Source: Comamonadaceae bacterium
Lineage (GTDB): Bacteria > Pseudomonadota > Gammaproteobacteria > Burkholderiales > Burkholderiaceae_C
Direction: 5' to 3'
NCBI GenBank assembly: GCA_947483455.1
Contig: CANKNK010000001.1
Span: forward strand, 1 to 20,475
Length of the DNA stretch: 20,475 bases
Numbering within the stretch: the stretch's first letter is position 1; every line of letters begins with the position of its first letter. The notes under the pieces were generated by a model, which saw only the letters and a list, made by a program, of their open reading frames with translations, did no database searches and was not told the origin of the DNA. Below are positions 1-8,545 of this stretch, one piece after another. The position numbers and the translations under genes were made by a program.

Positions 1-27
1 AAATTTTTTCAAGTGTCACGACCTAGC

Positions 28-47
28 CCATGGCACTGCAGCCATGG
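28..47. repeat. Inverted repeat CCATGGC-N6-GCCATGG
   Basis: Perfect 7-base arms (28-34 and 41-47) around the spacer actgca. It lies about 100 bases upstream of the first gene, beside a T-run at 5-9 that may be the tail of a terminator for a gene to the left; that reading is inference. A second copy of the same arms with a similar spacer occurs at 18974-18997. It could be a hairpin in RNA or a protein-binding palindrome; the function is unknown. Confidence 0.45.
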
Positions 48-62
48 CGAGGCGCCCCGTCT

Positions 63-98
63 CCTATCCCGATAGGGGCCCCAACGCGTCACTATCGG
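63..98. promoter_or_regulatory. Overlapping inverted repeats upstream of the isochorismatase gene
   Basis: Two mutually exclusive inverted repeats share one arm. CCTATC (63-68) pairs with GATAGG (71-76), while CCGATAG (69-75) pairs with CTATCGG (92-98). They sit 50-85 bases upstream of the first start codon, a usual operator position. A weak -10-like TATGCT lies at 115-120, but no convincing -35 was found. A role as operator is inference. Confidence 0.3.
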
Positions 99-150
99 TG
101 GCCTGGCGACTGGTTATGCTCTGCGATTTAAGACCCCGGAAAGAATGCCC

Positions 151-777
151 ATGTTGCTCGACGTTGAGGAAAGCCAGTTAGTGCTGGTGGACTACCAGGT
201 GCGTCTCATGCCCGCCTTATTCGAGGGCGCACAAGTCATGGCCAACGCGGTGCGCCTGGCCCGCCTGGCAGCCTTGTTGCACGTGCCGACGGTGTTGCTC
301 GAACAAAGCCCGGATCGGCTGGGCCCGACCGCTGAACCTCTGCTAGAGGCGACCCAAGCGCTCGCGGCAGCTCGCCTTTTGCGCAGTCTGCAGAAAACGC
401 ATTTCAGTGGCGTGGAGGACGGCTTGTCAGAGCTATTGCGCCCGCCGACCAAGCCCGTCGCAGGCAATGCGCGCAGCCTGCCCAAGCATTTGCAAAAACC
501 GGCGCAGGACCCCATCGCGCGGCCATCCATCGTAGTGGCGGGTTGTGAGGCACATGTCTGCCTCCTGCAAACCGCCTTGGCGTTGCTGGAGGACGAGTTC
601 GAGGTATGGGTGGTGACCGACGCCTGCAGCGCCCGCACCGAGCGCAACCGCGATGCGGCCTTTGACCGCCTGGCTGGCGCTGGCGCCGAACTCCTGACGA
701 CCGAAATGGTGGCTTTTGAATGGTTGCGCCATGCCGACCATCCCCAGTTTCGTGCGGTGCAGGCATTGATCAAGTGA
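151..777 (+). CDS. Isochorismatase-family (cysteine hydrolase) protein
   Basis: A probable cytosolic amidase or hydrolase of the isochorismatase/nicotinamidase fold; the substrate cannot be told. Numbered from the ATG at 145, the family triad is visible: Asp16 in LVDYQ, Lys84 in LQKTHF, and the nucleophile Cys139 in GCEAHVC. Two in-frame ATGs compete. GGAAAG at 138-143 is 7 bases before the ATG at 151 but only 1 base before the one at 145, so 151 is chosen (208 residues). Between Lys84 and Cys139 there is a Pro/Lys/Arg-rich stretch (about residues 98-127) that makes this interval longer than the roughly 40 residues of nicotinamidases, suggesting an added surface loop. The gene stands alone ahead of prpE with a ~100-base gap. 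The family is secure; the reaction is unknown. Confidence 0.85.
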   Translation: MLLDVEESQLVLVDYQVRLMPALFEGAQVMANAVRLARLAALLHVPTVLLEQSPDRLGPTAEPLLEATQALAAARLLRSLQKTHFSGVEDGLSELLRPPTKPVAGNARSLPKHLQKPAQDPIARPSIVVAGCEAHVCLLQTALALLEDEFEVWVVTDACSARTERNRDAAFDRLAGAGAELLTTEMVAFEWLRHADHPQFRAVQALIK

Positions 778-847
778 GGCCCGGGGCGGGGTCTTGTCGG
801 AGCCCGTAGTCAGCCACTAGCAAGTTGCATGTTCATAATCCGGACAG

Positions 848-866
848 CTACGCGGCACCGGCGTAG
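848..866 (+). promoter_or_regulatory. Small inverted repeat just upstream of the prpE ribosome binding site
   Basis: CTACGC (848-853) and GCGTAG (861-866) form a perfect 6-base stem with a 7-base loop. It ends 10 bases before the GGAG Shine-Dalgarno sequence (877-880) of prpE. It could be an operator or a leader hairpin; there is no other evidence of function. Confidence 0.3.
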
Positions 867-886
867 AACTCAACGTGGAGACAAAA

Positions 887-2776
887 ATGCCCGACTACAA
901 AGCCTTTCACCGCCGCTCTATCGACGACCGCGATGCCTTCTGGGCTGAGCAGGCCCAACGGATTGACTGGCAGACGCAGCCCAAGACGATATGTGATTAC
1001 AGCAATCCGCCTTTTGCCCGCTGGTTTGAAGGCGGCACCACCAATTTATGCCATAACGCGGTGGATCGCCACCTCAAAGACCGGCCAGACCAAGTCGCCT
1101 TGATCGCCGTATCGACGGAAACCGATACCGAGCAAACCTATACCTTTCGCCAGCTTCACACCCATGTGCAAACCATGGCCGCGAGCTTGCTGGAACTCGG
1201 TGTGCGTAAGGGTGACCGCGTGCTGATCTACATGCCCATGGTGGCCGAAGCCGCCTTTGCCATGCTAGCTTGCGCGCGTATTGGTGCTATCCATTCGGTG
1301 GTCTTCGGGGGCTTTGCCTCGGTATCGCTGGCCTCGCGCATTGAAGATGCATCGCCGGTGGTGGTAGTCAGCGCGGATGCGGGTTCGCGCGGAGGCAAAG
1401 TAGTGCCCTACAAACCGCTGCTGGACGAAGCGCTGTCCCTGTCCAGCCACAAACCGCAGGCGGTACTGCTGGTAGATCGCCAATTGGCCCCAATGGCCAT
1501 GACAGCCGGGCGCGACCATAGCTGGGCGAGCCTGCAAGCTAAGCACCACAACGCAGTCGTGCCTTGTGAATGGGTCGATGCCACGCACCCCAGCTACACC
1601 TTGTACACGAGCGGCACCACCGGAAAACCCAAAGGCGTGCAGCGCGATACCGGAGGCTATGCCGTGGCCCTAGCCGCGAGCATGGAAACCATTTTCTGCG
1701 GCAAGGCCGGTGAAACCTATTTCTCCACCAGCGACATTGGCTGGGTGGTGGGCCATAGCTACATTGTTTACGGGCCCTTGATCGCCGGTATGGCGACCAT
1801 CATGTATGAAGGCCTGCCTATCCGTCCCGATGGTGGCATTTGGTGGAGCTTGGTCGAAAAGTACAAAGTCACCGTGATGTTCAGCGCCCCCACGGCGATC
1901 CGGGTATTGAAAAAACAAGACCCCGCTTTGCTCAAGCGCTACGACCTGAGCAGTTTGCGCACCCTTTTTCTGGCTGGGGAGCCCTTGGACGAACCGACCG
2001 CCCAGTGGATTAGCGATGGCCTGGGTAAAGACATCATCGACAACTATTGGCAGACCGAGAGCGGCTGGCCAATTTTGACCATTGCCAACGGCGTAGAAAA
2101 AGCGCCAAGCAAATTCGGCAGTCCGGGCATTGCCATGTATGGTTATGACGTCAAACTCCTGGACGAAGCGACGGGAGAGGAATTACATGGCGCCGATAAA
2201 AAAGGCGTGCTCGTGATCGAGGGTCCGCTGCCTCCCGGCTGCATGCAAACCGTATGGCAAGACGATGATCGTTTTGTAAACACCTACTGGAAAAGCGTGC
2301 CTGGTAAATTGGTTTACAGCACGTTTGACTGGGCCACACGCGACAAAGATGGCTATTACTTTATCCTCGGGCGTACCGACGACGTGATCAATGTGGCCGG
2401 CCACCGTCTGGGTACCCGTGAAATAGAGGAGTGCATTTCCGGCCATCCCAATGTCTCTGAAGTGGCGGTGGTGGGCGTGGCCGACAACCTCAAAGGCCAG
2501 GTGGCGATGGCCTTTGCCGTAGTCAAGGACAGCAGCGCGCTGGTCGATGACAAGGCGCGCTTTGCGCTGGAGGGGGAAATCATGAAACTGGTGGACCAGT
2601 CGATTGGCGCCATCGGCCGTCCCGCGCGCGTGCGCTTTGTAACGGTGCTGCCCAAAACACGCAGCGGCAAGTTGCTGCGCCGCGCCATCCAGGCCGTATG
2701 CGAAGGCCGCGATCCCGGCGACCTGACCACCATGGAAGACCCCTCGGCGCTTCAGCAAATCAGGGATTTAATCTAA
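887..2776 (+). CDS. prpE: Propionyl-CoA synthetase (propionate-CoA ligase)
   Basis: ATP-dependent, AMP-forming ligase that activates propionate to propionyl-CoA, normally feeding the 2-methylcitrate cycle in the cytosol. It is a 629-residue member of the acyl-adenylate synthetase family, close to the usual PrpE length. The opening DYKAFHRRSIDDRDAFW matches PrpE more than acetyl-CoA synthetase. Core motifs, numbered from this start: phosphate-binding YTSGTTGKPKG near 240-250, the YWQTESGW motif near 387-394, the hinge GRTDDVINVAGHRLG near 495-509, and the acyl-transfer/adenylation Lys near 595 in PKTRSGK. An in-frame GTG exists at 875, but GGAG at 877-880 lies 6 bases before the ATG at 887, so the ATG is preferred. 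No prpB, prpC or prpD lies beside it. The next gene is sucA, 189 bases downstream. Confidence 0.95.
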   Translation: MPDYKAFHRRSIDDRDAFWAEQAQRIDWQTQPKTICDYSNPPFARWFEGGTTNLCHNAVDRHLKDRPDQVALIAVSTETDTEQTYTFRQLHTHVQTMAASLLELGVRKGDRVLIYMPMVAEAAFAMLACARIGAIHSVVFGGFASVSLASRIEDASPVVVVSADAGSRGGKVVPYKPLLDEALSLSSHKPQAVLLVDRQLAPMAMTAGRDHSWASLQAKHHNAVVPCEWVDATHPSYTLYTSGTTGKPKGVQRDTGGYAVALAASMETIFCGKAGETYFSTSDIGWVVGHSYIVYGPLIAGMATIMYEGLPIRPDGGIWWSLVEKYKVTVMFSAPTAIRVLKKQDPALLKRYDLSSLRTLFLAGEPLDEPTAQWISDGLGKDIIDNYWQTESGWPILTIANGVEKAPSKFGSPGIAMYGYDVKLLDEATGEELHGADKKGVLVIEGPLPPGCMQTVWQDDDRFVNTYWKSVPGKLVYSTFDWATRDKDGYYFILGRTDDVINVAGHRLGTREIEECISGHPNVSEVAVVGVADNLKGQVAMAFAVVKDSSALVDDKARFALEGEIMKLVDQSIGAIGRPARVRFVTVLPKTRSGKLLRRAIQAVCEGRDPGDLTTMEDPSALQQIRDLI

Positions 2777-2786
2777 GGACTGGTCC

Positions 2787-2865
2787 GGCGCGGCGCGTCT
2801 ATCCCAAAGGGGTCCGCGCCATCGGGCCCGGTTTCGATGGCACAATGCGCCTTGTCACCAAGGCG
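2787..2865 (+). repeat. Cluster of inverted repeats between prpE and sucA
   Basis: Three perfect 7-base inverted repeats lie in a row. GGCGCGG (2787-2793) pairs with CCGCGCC (2814-2820). GCCATCG (2818-2824) pairs with CGATGGC (2835-2841). CGCCTTG (2848-2854) pairs with CAAGGCG (2859-2865) around a 4-base loop. The first two share bases 2818-2820, so they cannot form together. None is followed by a T-run, so they are not typical intrinsic terminators of prpE. They may be part of the sucA leader or its control region; this is inference. Confidence 0.45.
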
Positions 2866-2869
2866 TCCA

Positions 2870-2962
2870 ACGCCAACGTCGCATCCGCCATCCGGTCAAG
2901 CCGTACAGCGGAAGGTCTTTTAACCAGCTTATGTTTCCCCGGAGGGAAACGGAGGTCAGCGA
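2870..2962 (+). ncRNA. Candidate sucA RNA motif (structured leader, possible riboswitch)
   Basis: The stretch directly before sucA can fold into an outer stem TCCGC (2884-2888)/GCGGA (2908-2912) enclosing CGG/CCG (2893-2895/2901-2903), then a perfect hairpin GTTTCCC (2933-2939)/GGGAAAC (2944-2950) with a four-base CGGA loop. That hairpin abuts the Shine-Dalgarno GGAGG at 2951-2955 and itself contains another GGAGG (2941-2945). A conserved 'sucA RNA' motif is described in Burkholderiales, always upstream of sucA and overlapping its ribosome binding site; it was proposed as a cis-regulator with unknown ligand. Position, host type and SD contact agree. I cannot check the base consensus from memory, so the family assignment is inference. 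Confidence 0.5.
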
Positions 2963-2965
2963 AAA

Positions 2966-5833
2966 ATGAGTACGAGTCCGTCCGTCTATTCAGCCTATCT
3001 GGGCAACACTTTTCTCTTCGGCGGCAACGCGCCTTATGTCGAAGAGATGTATGAAAACTACCTCGACAACCCTGGCAGCGTGCCGGACACCTGGCGCGAC
3101 TACTTCGACGCCTTGCAGCATGTGCCGGCCTCCGATGGCAGCAATGCGCGCGATGTGGCCCATCTGCCGGTGGTCAATGCCTTTGCCCAGCGCGCCAAGT
3201 CTGGCGGTACCCGCGTGGTACTGGCCAGCGCCGATGCCGAAATGGGTCGCAAGCGCACGGCCGCGCAGCAACTGATTGCCGCTTACCGCAACGTGGGCCA
3301 GCGCTGGGCCGACCTGGACCCACTCAAGCGTACGGAGCGCCCGAATATCCCCGACCTGGACCCTGCGTTTTACGGCTTTGCCGACGCCGACCAGGAAACT
3401 GTGTTTGACACCAGCAATACGTTCTTCGGCAAAAACAGCATGTCGCTGCGCGAATTGCTCAATGCTTTGCGCGAAACCTATTGCGGCACGCTGGGCGCCG
3501 AGTTCATGTATGCCACCGACCAGGACGAGAAGCGCTGGTGGCAACAAAAGCTCGAAAGCGTACGTAGCAAACCCAATTTCAATGCCGAGAAGAAAAAGCA
3601 CATCCTGGGCCGGCTGACGGCAGCCGAAGGCCTGGAGCGTTTTCTCCATACCAAATACGTCGGCCAAAAGCGCTTCTCGCTGGAAGGCGGCGAGAGCTTT
3701 ATCGCCGCGATGGACGAGTTGATCCAGGCCGCGGGTACCCAGGGCGTGCAGGAAATCGTGATCGGGATGGCCCATCGGGGCCGCCTCAATGTGCTGGTCA
3801 ACACCATGGGCAAGCAGCCCAAAGATTTGTTTGCCGAGTTCGACCACACCGCGCCCGAAGAACTGACCTCTGGCGATGTGAAATACCACCAGGGCTTTAG
3901 CTCTGACATGAGCACCCCCGGCGGCCCGGTGCATTTGTCGCTGGCCTTTAACCCGTCCCACCTGGAGATCGTCAACCCCGTGGTTCAAGGCTCTGTGCGC
4001 GCCCGTATGGACCGACGCTCCGATCCCCAGGGCAAGCAAGTGCTACCGGTGTTGGTGCATGGTGATGCTGCTTTCGGCGGGCAGGGCGTGAACCAGGAAA
4101 CCCTGGCGCTGGCCCAGACCCGTGGCTACACCACGGGTGGCACGGTACACATCATCATCAACAACCAAATTGGCTTTACCACCTCGGACCCGCGCGATAT
4201 GCGTTCCAGCGCGTTTTGTACCGACATCGTCAAGATGGTGGAAGCACCGGTACTGCACGTCAATGCCGACGACCCTGAGGCCGTCGTGCTGGCCACGCAG
4301 TTCGCGCTGGAATACCGCATGCGGTTTCGCAAGGATGTGGTGGTAGACATTATTTGTTTCCGCAAACTCGGCCACAACGAGCAAGACACCCCTAGCCTGA
4401 CGCAGCCGCTGATGTACAAAAAAATCAGCGCGCATCCGGGCACCCGCAAGCTGTTTGCGGACAAGCTGAGCGCACAAGGCTTGGGCGAGACCCTGGGCGA
4501 GGATATGGCCAAAGCCTACCGCGCAGCGCTAGACGAAGGGCGCCATGCGGCAGATCCCGTGTTGACCAACTTCAAAACCAAGTTCACCGTAGATTGGGCA
4601 CCGTTTTTAGGCAAAAAGTGGACCGATGCCGGCGATACCGCGCTGCCCCTGAGCGAATGGAAACGCCTTGCCGAACGCATGACGACGATTCCCGCCTCGG
4701 TTACGCCGCACCAATTGGTGCGCAAAGTCTACGACGACCGCGCAGCGATGGGCCGCGGCGATATCCCCGTCGATTGGGGCATGGGCGAGCACATGGCATT
4801 GGCTTCCTTGGTGGCCAGCGGCTACCCGGTTCGGCTTTCCGGCGAAGACAGCGGACGGGGCACCTTCACCCATCGCCATGCCGTTATCCATGACCAGAAC
4901 CGTGAAAAATGGGACGTGGGCACCTATGTACCTTTGCAAAACGTGGCAGATGGACAAGCGCCCTTTGTGGTAATTGACTCGATCCTGTCCGAAGAGGCCG
5001 TGCTGGGCTTTGAATACGGCTATGCTTCCAATGACCCCAATACCATGGTCATTTGGGAAGCGCAGTTCGGCGATTTTGCAAATGGCGCGCAAGTGGTAAT
5101 CGATCAGTTCATTGCCTCGGGCGAAGTCAAGTGGGGCCGCGTCAATGGCCTAACTTTGATGCTGCCGCACGGCTACGAGGGCCAGGGCCCGGAGCACAGC
5201 TCGGCGCGCTTGGAGCGCTTCATGCAATTGGCAGCCGATACCAATATGCAAATCGTGCAACCCACAACCGCCAGCCAAATTTTCCACGTGTTGCGCCGCC
5301 AAATGGTACGCAATGTGCGCAAGCCTTTGGTCATCATGACGCCCAAGTCGCTGCTGCGTAACAAAGACGCTACCTCGCCCTTGAGTGAGTTCACCCGTGG
5401 GGGTTTCCAGACGGTGATCGGCGAAGTGAAAGAGCTCAAGGCCGAAAAAGTCAAACGCATCGTCGTGTGTTCGGGCAAGGTCTATTACGATCTGATGAAA
5501 AAGCGCGAGGAGCGTGCTTCGGACGATGTCGCCATTGTGCGTATCGAGCAGTTGTATCCGTTTGCGCACAAGGCCTTTGCGACGGAGATCAAAAAATACC
5601 CGAATGCGACCGAAATCGTCTGGGCCCAGGACGAACCGCAAAACCAGGGGGCGTGGTTTTTTGTGCAGCACTACATCCACGAAAACATGCTGGAGGGCCA
5701 AAAACTTGGCTATGCCGGTCGGGCTGCATCGGCTTCGCCGGCGGTAGGCTATTCGCACCTCCACCAGGAACAACAAAAAGCACTTGTCGATGGCGCATTC
5801 GGCAAGCTCAAAGGCGTGGTGTTGACCAAGTAA
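2966..5833 (+). CDS. sucA: 2-oxoglutarate dehydrogenase E1 component
   Basis: Thiamine-diphosphate-dependent E1 subunit of the 2-oxoglutarate dehydrogenase complex. It decarboxylates 2-oxoglutarate and passes the succinyl group to the lipoyl arm of SucB (TCA cycle, cytosol). It has 955 residues, slightly longer than E. coli SucA. The N-terminus (SVYSAYLGNTFLFGGNAPYVEEMYENYL) is the E2-binding segment typical of proteobacterial E1o. Visible motifs: GMAHRGRLNVLVN (267-279), HGDAAFGGQG from His365, NNQIGFTT (399-406) in the ThDP/Mg site, LGHNE, and the C-terminal PHGYEGQGPEHSSARLERF (734-752). The ATG at 2966 is fixed by GGAGG at 2951-2955. The gene starts a three-gene operon with sucB 38 bases downstream. 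Its leader is strongly structured, pointing to translational control. Confidence 0.97.
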   Translation: MSTSPSVYSAYLGNTFLFGGNAPYVEEMYENYLDNPGSVPDTWRDYFDALQHVPASDGSNARDVAHLPVVNAFAQRAKSGGTRVVLASADAEMGRKRTAAQQLIAAYRNVGQRWADLDPLKRTERPNIPDLDPAFYGFADADQETVFDTSNTFFGKNSMSLRELLNALRETYCGTLGAEFMYATDQDEKRWWQQKLESVRSKPNFNAEKKKHILGRLTAAEGLERFLHTKYVGQKRFSLEGGESFIAAMDELIQAAGTQGVQEIVIGMAHRGRLNVLVNTMGKQPKDLFAEFDHTAPEELTSGDVKYHQGFSSDMSTPGGPVHLSLAFNPSHLEIVNPVVQGSVRARMDRRSDPQGKQVLPVLVHGDAAFGGQGVNQETLALAQTRGYTTGGTVHIIINNQIGFTTSDPRDMRSSAFCTDIVKMVEAPVLHVNADDPEAVVLATQFALEYRMRFRKDVVVDIICFRKLGHNEQDTPSLTQPLMYKKISAHPGTRKLFADKLSAQGLGETLGEDMAKAYRAALDEGRHAADPVLTNFKTKFTVDWAPFLGKKWTDAGDTALPLSEWKRLAERMTTIPASVTPHQLVRKVYDDRAAMGRGDIPVDWGMGEHMALASLVASGYPVRLSGEDSGRGTFTHRHAVIHDQNREKWDVGTYVPLQNVADGQAPFVVIDSILSEEAVLGFEYGYASNDPNTMVIWEAQFGDFANGAQVVIDQFIASGEVKWGRVNGLTLMLPHGYEGQGPEHSSARLERFMQLAADTNMQIVQPTTASQIFHVLRRQMVRNVRKPLVIMTPKSLLRNKDATSPLSEFTRGGFQTVIGEVKELKAEKVKRIVVCSGKVYYDLMKKREERASDDVAIVRIEQLYPFAHKAFATEIKKYPNATEIVWAQDEPQNQGAWFFVQHYIHENMLEGQKLGYAGRAASASPAVGYSHLHQEQQKALVDGAFGKLKGVVLTK

Positions 5834-5871
5834 GTCGCCACCCCGACACGCAAACACATTGAAAGAATAGT

Positions 5872-7104
5872 ATGGCCATCGTAGAAGTAAAAGTTCCTCA
5901 ACTGTCTGAATCCGTGGCGGAAGCTACGATGTTGCAGTGGAAGAAAAAAGTTGGCGACAGCGTCGCCGCAGACGAAATCCTGATTGAAATCGAGACCGAC
6001 AAAGTGGTGCTCGAAGTGCCTGCCCCCTCGGCTGGCGTGCTGGCGGAAATCTTGGTGCTTGACGGCGGCATGGTCAAGGCTGAACAGCTGATTGCCCGTA
6101 TCGATACTGATGGCAAAGTGGCCGCAGCGCCGGCCGCCAATCTAGCGGCATCCACTCCCGTCGCTGCGGCTGCCATGCCGGCGGCCAACAAAGCCGATGT
6201 GTTGATGCCTGCCGCAGCCAAAATGATGGCGGACAAGCAGTTGGCCGCTGGCTCGGTGCCAGGCACCGGAAAAGATGGACGTGTCACCAAAGGTGACGTA
6301 CTGCAAGCCTTGCAAGCGCCTGCACCTGCGGTGCTCATCCCCACCGGGGTGCCGCAGACCGCCTTACCGCAAGTGTCAGCGCCGGCCAGTATCGGTCTGG
6401 GCGATCGTCCTGAACAACGCGTGCCCATGAGCCGCTTGCGCGCCCGTGTGGCCGAGCGACTGTTGCAATCGCAATCGACGAATGCCATCCTCACGACCTT
6501 CAATGAAATCAACATGGCCCCGGTCATGGAGATGCGCAAAAAATTCCAGGAACGTTTTGAAAAAGAACACGGCATCAAGCTCGGCTTCATGAGCTTTTTT
6601 GTCAAAGCGGCGGTGCACGCCTTAAAGAAATACCCGGTGCTCAACGCCTCGGTCGATGGCAATGACATTGTCTACCACGGCTACTTTGACATCGGCATCG
6701 CCGTGGGCTCGCCGCGTGGCCTGGTGGTGCCAATTTTGCGCAATGCGGATCAAATGAGTTTTTCAGATATCGAGAAAAAAATCGCCGAGTTCGGCGCTAA
6801 GGCGCGCGACGGAAAGCTTGGCATGGACGATATGACCGGCGGCACATTTTCTATTTCCAACGGCGGTACCTTTGGCTCCATGCTGTCCACACCCATCATC
6901 AACCCGCCGCAGTCCGCCATTTTGGGTGTGCATGCCACCAAAGACCGTGCCGTGGTCGAAAACGGTCAGGTCGTAGTGCGACCTATGAACTATTTTGCCA
7001 TGAGCTATGACCACCGCATCATCGACGGGCGCGAAGCAGTGCTGGGTCTGGTGGCCATCAAGGAGGCCATGGAAGATCCTTCGCGCCTCTTGTTTGACAT
7101 CTGA
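5872..7104 (+). CDS. sucB: Dihydrolipoyllysine succinyltransferase (E2 of 2-oxoglutarate dehydrogenase)
   Basis: Core E2 subunit that moves the succinyl group from the lipoyl arm to CoA. It has 410 residues in the usual order. A single N-terminal lipoyl domain (about 1-77) has lipoylated Lys44 in ETDKVVLE. An Ala/Pro-rich linker (about 80-107) follows, then an E1/E3-binding domain (about 108-148, [10 protein letters not shown] and [11 protein letters not shown]), a second linker, and a catalytic domain ending in [12 protein letters not shown]. His381 and Asp385 there are the expected catalytic pair. One lipoyl domain fits SucB rather than AceF. It is preceded by a weak GAAAG ribosome site 38 bases after sucA and followed 13 bases later by lpdA, so all three are almost certainly co-transcribed. 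Confidence 0.96.
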   Translation: MAIVEVKVPQLSESVAEATMLQWKKKVGDSVAADEILIEIETDKVVLEVPAPSAGVLAEILVLDGGMVKAEQLIARIDTDGKVAAAPAANLAASTPVAAAAMPAANKADVLMPAAAKMMADKQLAAGSVPGTGKDGRVTKGDVLQALQAPAPAVLIPTGVPQTALPQVSAPASIGLGDRPEQRVPMSRLRARVAERLLQSQSTNAILTTFNEINMAPVMEMRKKFQERFEKEHGIKLGFMSFFVKAAVHALKKYPVLNASVDGNDIVYHGYFDIGIAVGSPRGLVVPILRNADQMSFSDIEKKIAEFGAKARDGKLGMDDMTGGTFSISNGGTFGSMLSTPIINPPQSAILGVHATKDRAVVENGQVVVRPMNYFAMSYDHRIIDGREAVLGLVAIKEAMEDPSRLLFDI

Positions 7105-7117
7105 ACGGGCGCACACC

Positions 7118-8545
7118 ATGAGCACAGCATTTGACGTCATTGTCATCGGCGCCGGGCCCGGCGGGTATATCGCAGCTATTCGCGCGGCACAACTGGGCTT
7201 TAAGGTCGCGTGCATTGACGAGTGGAAAAACGCCAAGGGCGGCCCCGCTCCCGGTGGCACTTGCACCAACGTCGGATGTATTCCATCGAAGGCATTGTTG
7301 CAGTCGAGCGAGCACTTTGACCATGCCAACCACCACTTTTCCGAGCACGGCATTTCCGCCAAAGACGTCAAGATAGACGTGGCCCAAATGATGGCTCGCA
7401 AAGAAAGTGTGGTCAAGCAAAACAACGATGGAATTTTGTACTTGTTCAAAAAGAACAAGGTCACCTTCTTGCACGGTAGCGGCAACTTTGTAGGCAAGAG
7501 CGAGGGCGGCTACGAGATCCGCATTAGAGGCCAAGCCGAAGAGATCATCACGGGCAAGCAAGTCATCATTGCCACGGGCTCCAATGCACGTAATTTGCCT
7601 GGTGTGCCCTTTGACGAAGTCAATGTGCTCTCCAACGACGGCGCTTTGCGTGTGGGCGCCGTACCGAAAAAATTGGCGCTGATCGGTTCCGGCGTAATTG
7701 GATTGGAAGTGGGCTCCGTGTGGCGTCGTTTGGGCGCGCAGGTAAGCATTCTTGAAGGCCTGCCCACTTTTCTTGGCGCGGTGGACGAGCAAATTGCCAA
7801 AGAAGCCAAGAAGGCTTTTGAAAAACAAGGCTTGAAGATCGAGCTCGGCGTCAAAGTCGGCGAGATCGTCAATGGCAAAAAAGGCGTGACCGTGAACTAC
7901 ACCAATGCCAAGGGCGAAGCGCTGGTGTTGGAGGTGGACAAGCTAGTGGTCTCCATAGGCCGCGTACCCAACACGATGGGATTGGATGCCCAAGCGATAG
8001 GCTTGCAGCTAGACGAGCGTGGCGCCATTGCGGTGGACGCAGAGTGCAAAACCAACTTACCAGGGGTGTGGGCTATTGGCGATGTAGTCCGTGGTCCTAT
8101 GCTGGCACACAAAGCCGAAGAAGAGGGCGTGGCAGTGGCCGAGCGCATCGCCGGGCAGCACGGCCATGTCAATTTCAACACCATCCCCTGGGTGATTTAC
8201 ACCAGCCCGGAGATTGCCTGGGTAGGGCGTACCGAGCAGCAGCTCAAAGCCGATGGTGTGGCCTATAAAGCCGGTACTTTTCCCTTTCTGGCCAATGGCC
8301 GCGCCCGCGCTTTAGGCGATACCACGGGTATGGTGAAGGTTCTGGCCGATGCCGTGACCGATGAAATTCTAGGCGTCCATATGGTTGGGCCACAGGTATC
8401 TGAACTGATTTCAGAGGCGGTAGTGGCGATGGCTTTCAAGGCGAGCGCCGAAGACATTGCACGGATTTGTCATGCCCATCCCTCACTGAGCGAAGCGACC
8501 AAGGAAGCAGCCTTGGCGGTGGACAAACGTACGCTGAACTTTTAA
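7118..8545 (+). CDS. lpdA: Dihydrolipoyl dehydrogenase (E3)
   Basis: FAD/NAD flavoprotein that reoxidises dihydrolipoyl groups of the OGDH complex and passes electrons to NAD+. It has 475 residues. The FAD-binding GAGPGG is at 11-16, the redox disulfide Cys49-Cys54 is in [13 protein letters not shown], a second [10 protein letters not shown] dinucleotide fold is central, and the C-terminal interface motif HAHPSLSE holds the catalytic His454-Glu459. The reading frame stays open upstream into sucB, but the conserved N-terminus [16 protein letters not shown] sets the ATG at 7118, 13 bases after the sucB stop. Its TAA overlaps the stop codon of the converging GGDEF gene in TTAA (8542-8545), so any terminator must lie inside that gene. 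Confidence 0.96.
   Translation: MSTAFDVIVIGAGPGGYIAAIRAAQLGFKVACIDEWKNAKGGPAPGGTCTNVGCIPSKALLQSSEHFDHANHHFSEHGISAKDVKIDVAQMMARKESVVKQNNDGILYLFKKNKVTFLHGSGNFVGKSEGGYEIRIRGQAEEIITGKQVIIATGSNARNLPGVPFDEVNVLSNDGALRVGAVPKKLALIGSGVIGLEVGSVWRRLGAQVSILEGLPTFLGAVDEQIAKEAKKAFEKQGLKIELGVKVGEIVNGKKGVTVNYTNAKGEALVLEVDKLVVSIGRVPNTMGLDAQAIGLQLDERGAIAVDAECKTNLPGVWAIGDVVRGPMLAHKAEEEGVAVAERIAGQHGHVNFNTIPWVIYTSPEIAWVGRTEQQLKADGVAYKAGTFPFLANGRARALGDTTGMVKVLADAVTDEILGVHMVGPQVSELISEAVVAMAFKASAEDIARICHAHPSLSEATKEAALAVDKRTLNF

Noticed and set aside
2787..2820. GC-rich inverted repeat as the prpE intrinsic terminator
   Set aside because: The loop is 20 bases long and no T-run follows either strand's arm.
2990..4039. 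349-codon open frame on the minus strand inside sucA
   Set aside because: It lies wholly antisense to a fully motif-supported gene, has no ribosome site and no recognisable domain; long antisense frames are common in GC-rich coding DNA.
5150..5857. 235-codon minus-strand frame over the end of sucA
   Set aside because: Antisense shadow of conserved sucA sequence; composition does not resemble a real protein.
7058..7828. 256-codon minus-strand frame over sucB/lpdA
   Set aside because: Antisense to the FAD-binding half of lpdA with its conserved motifs; no independent support.
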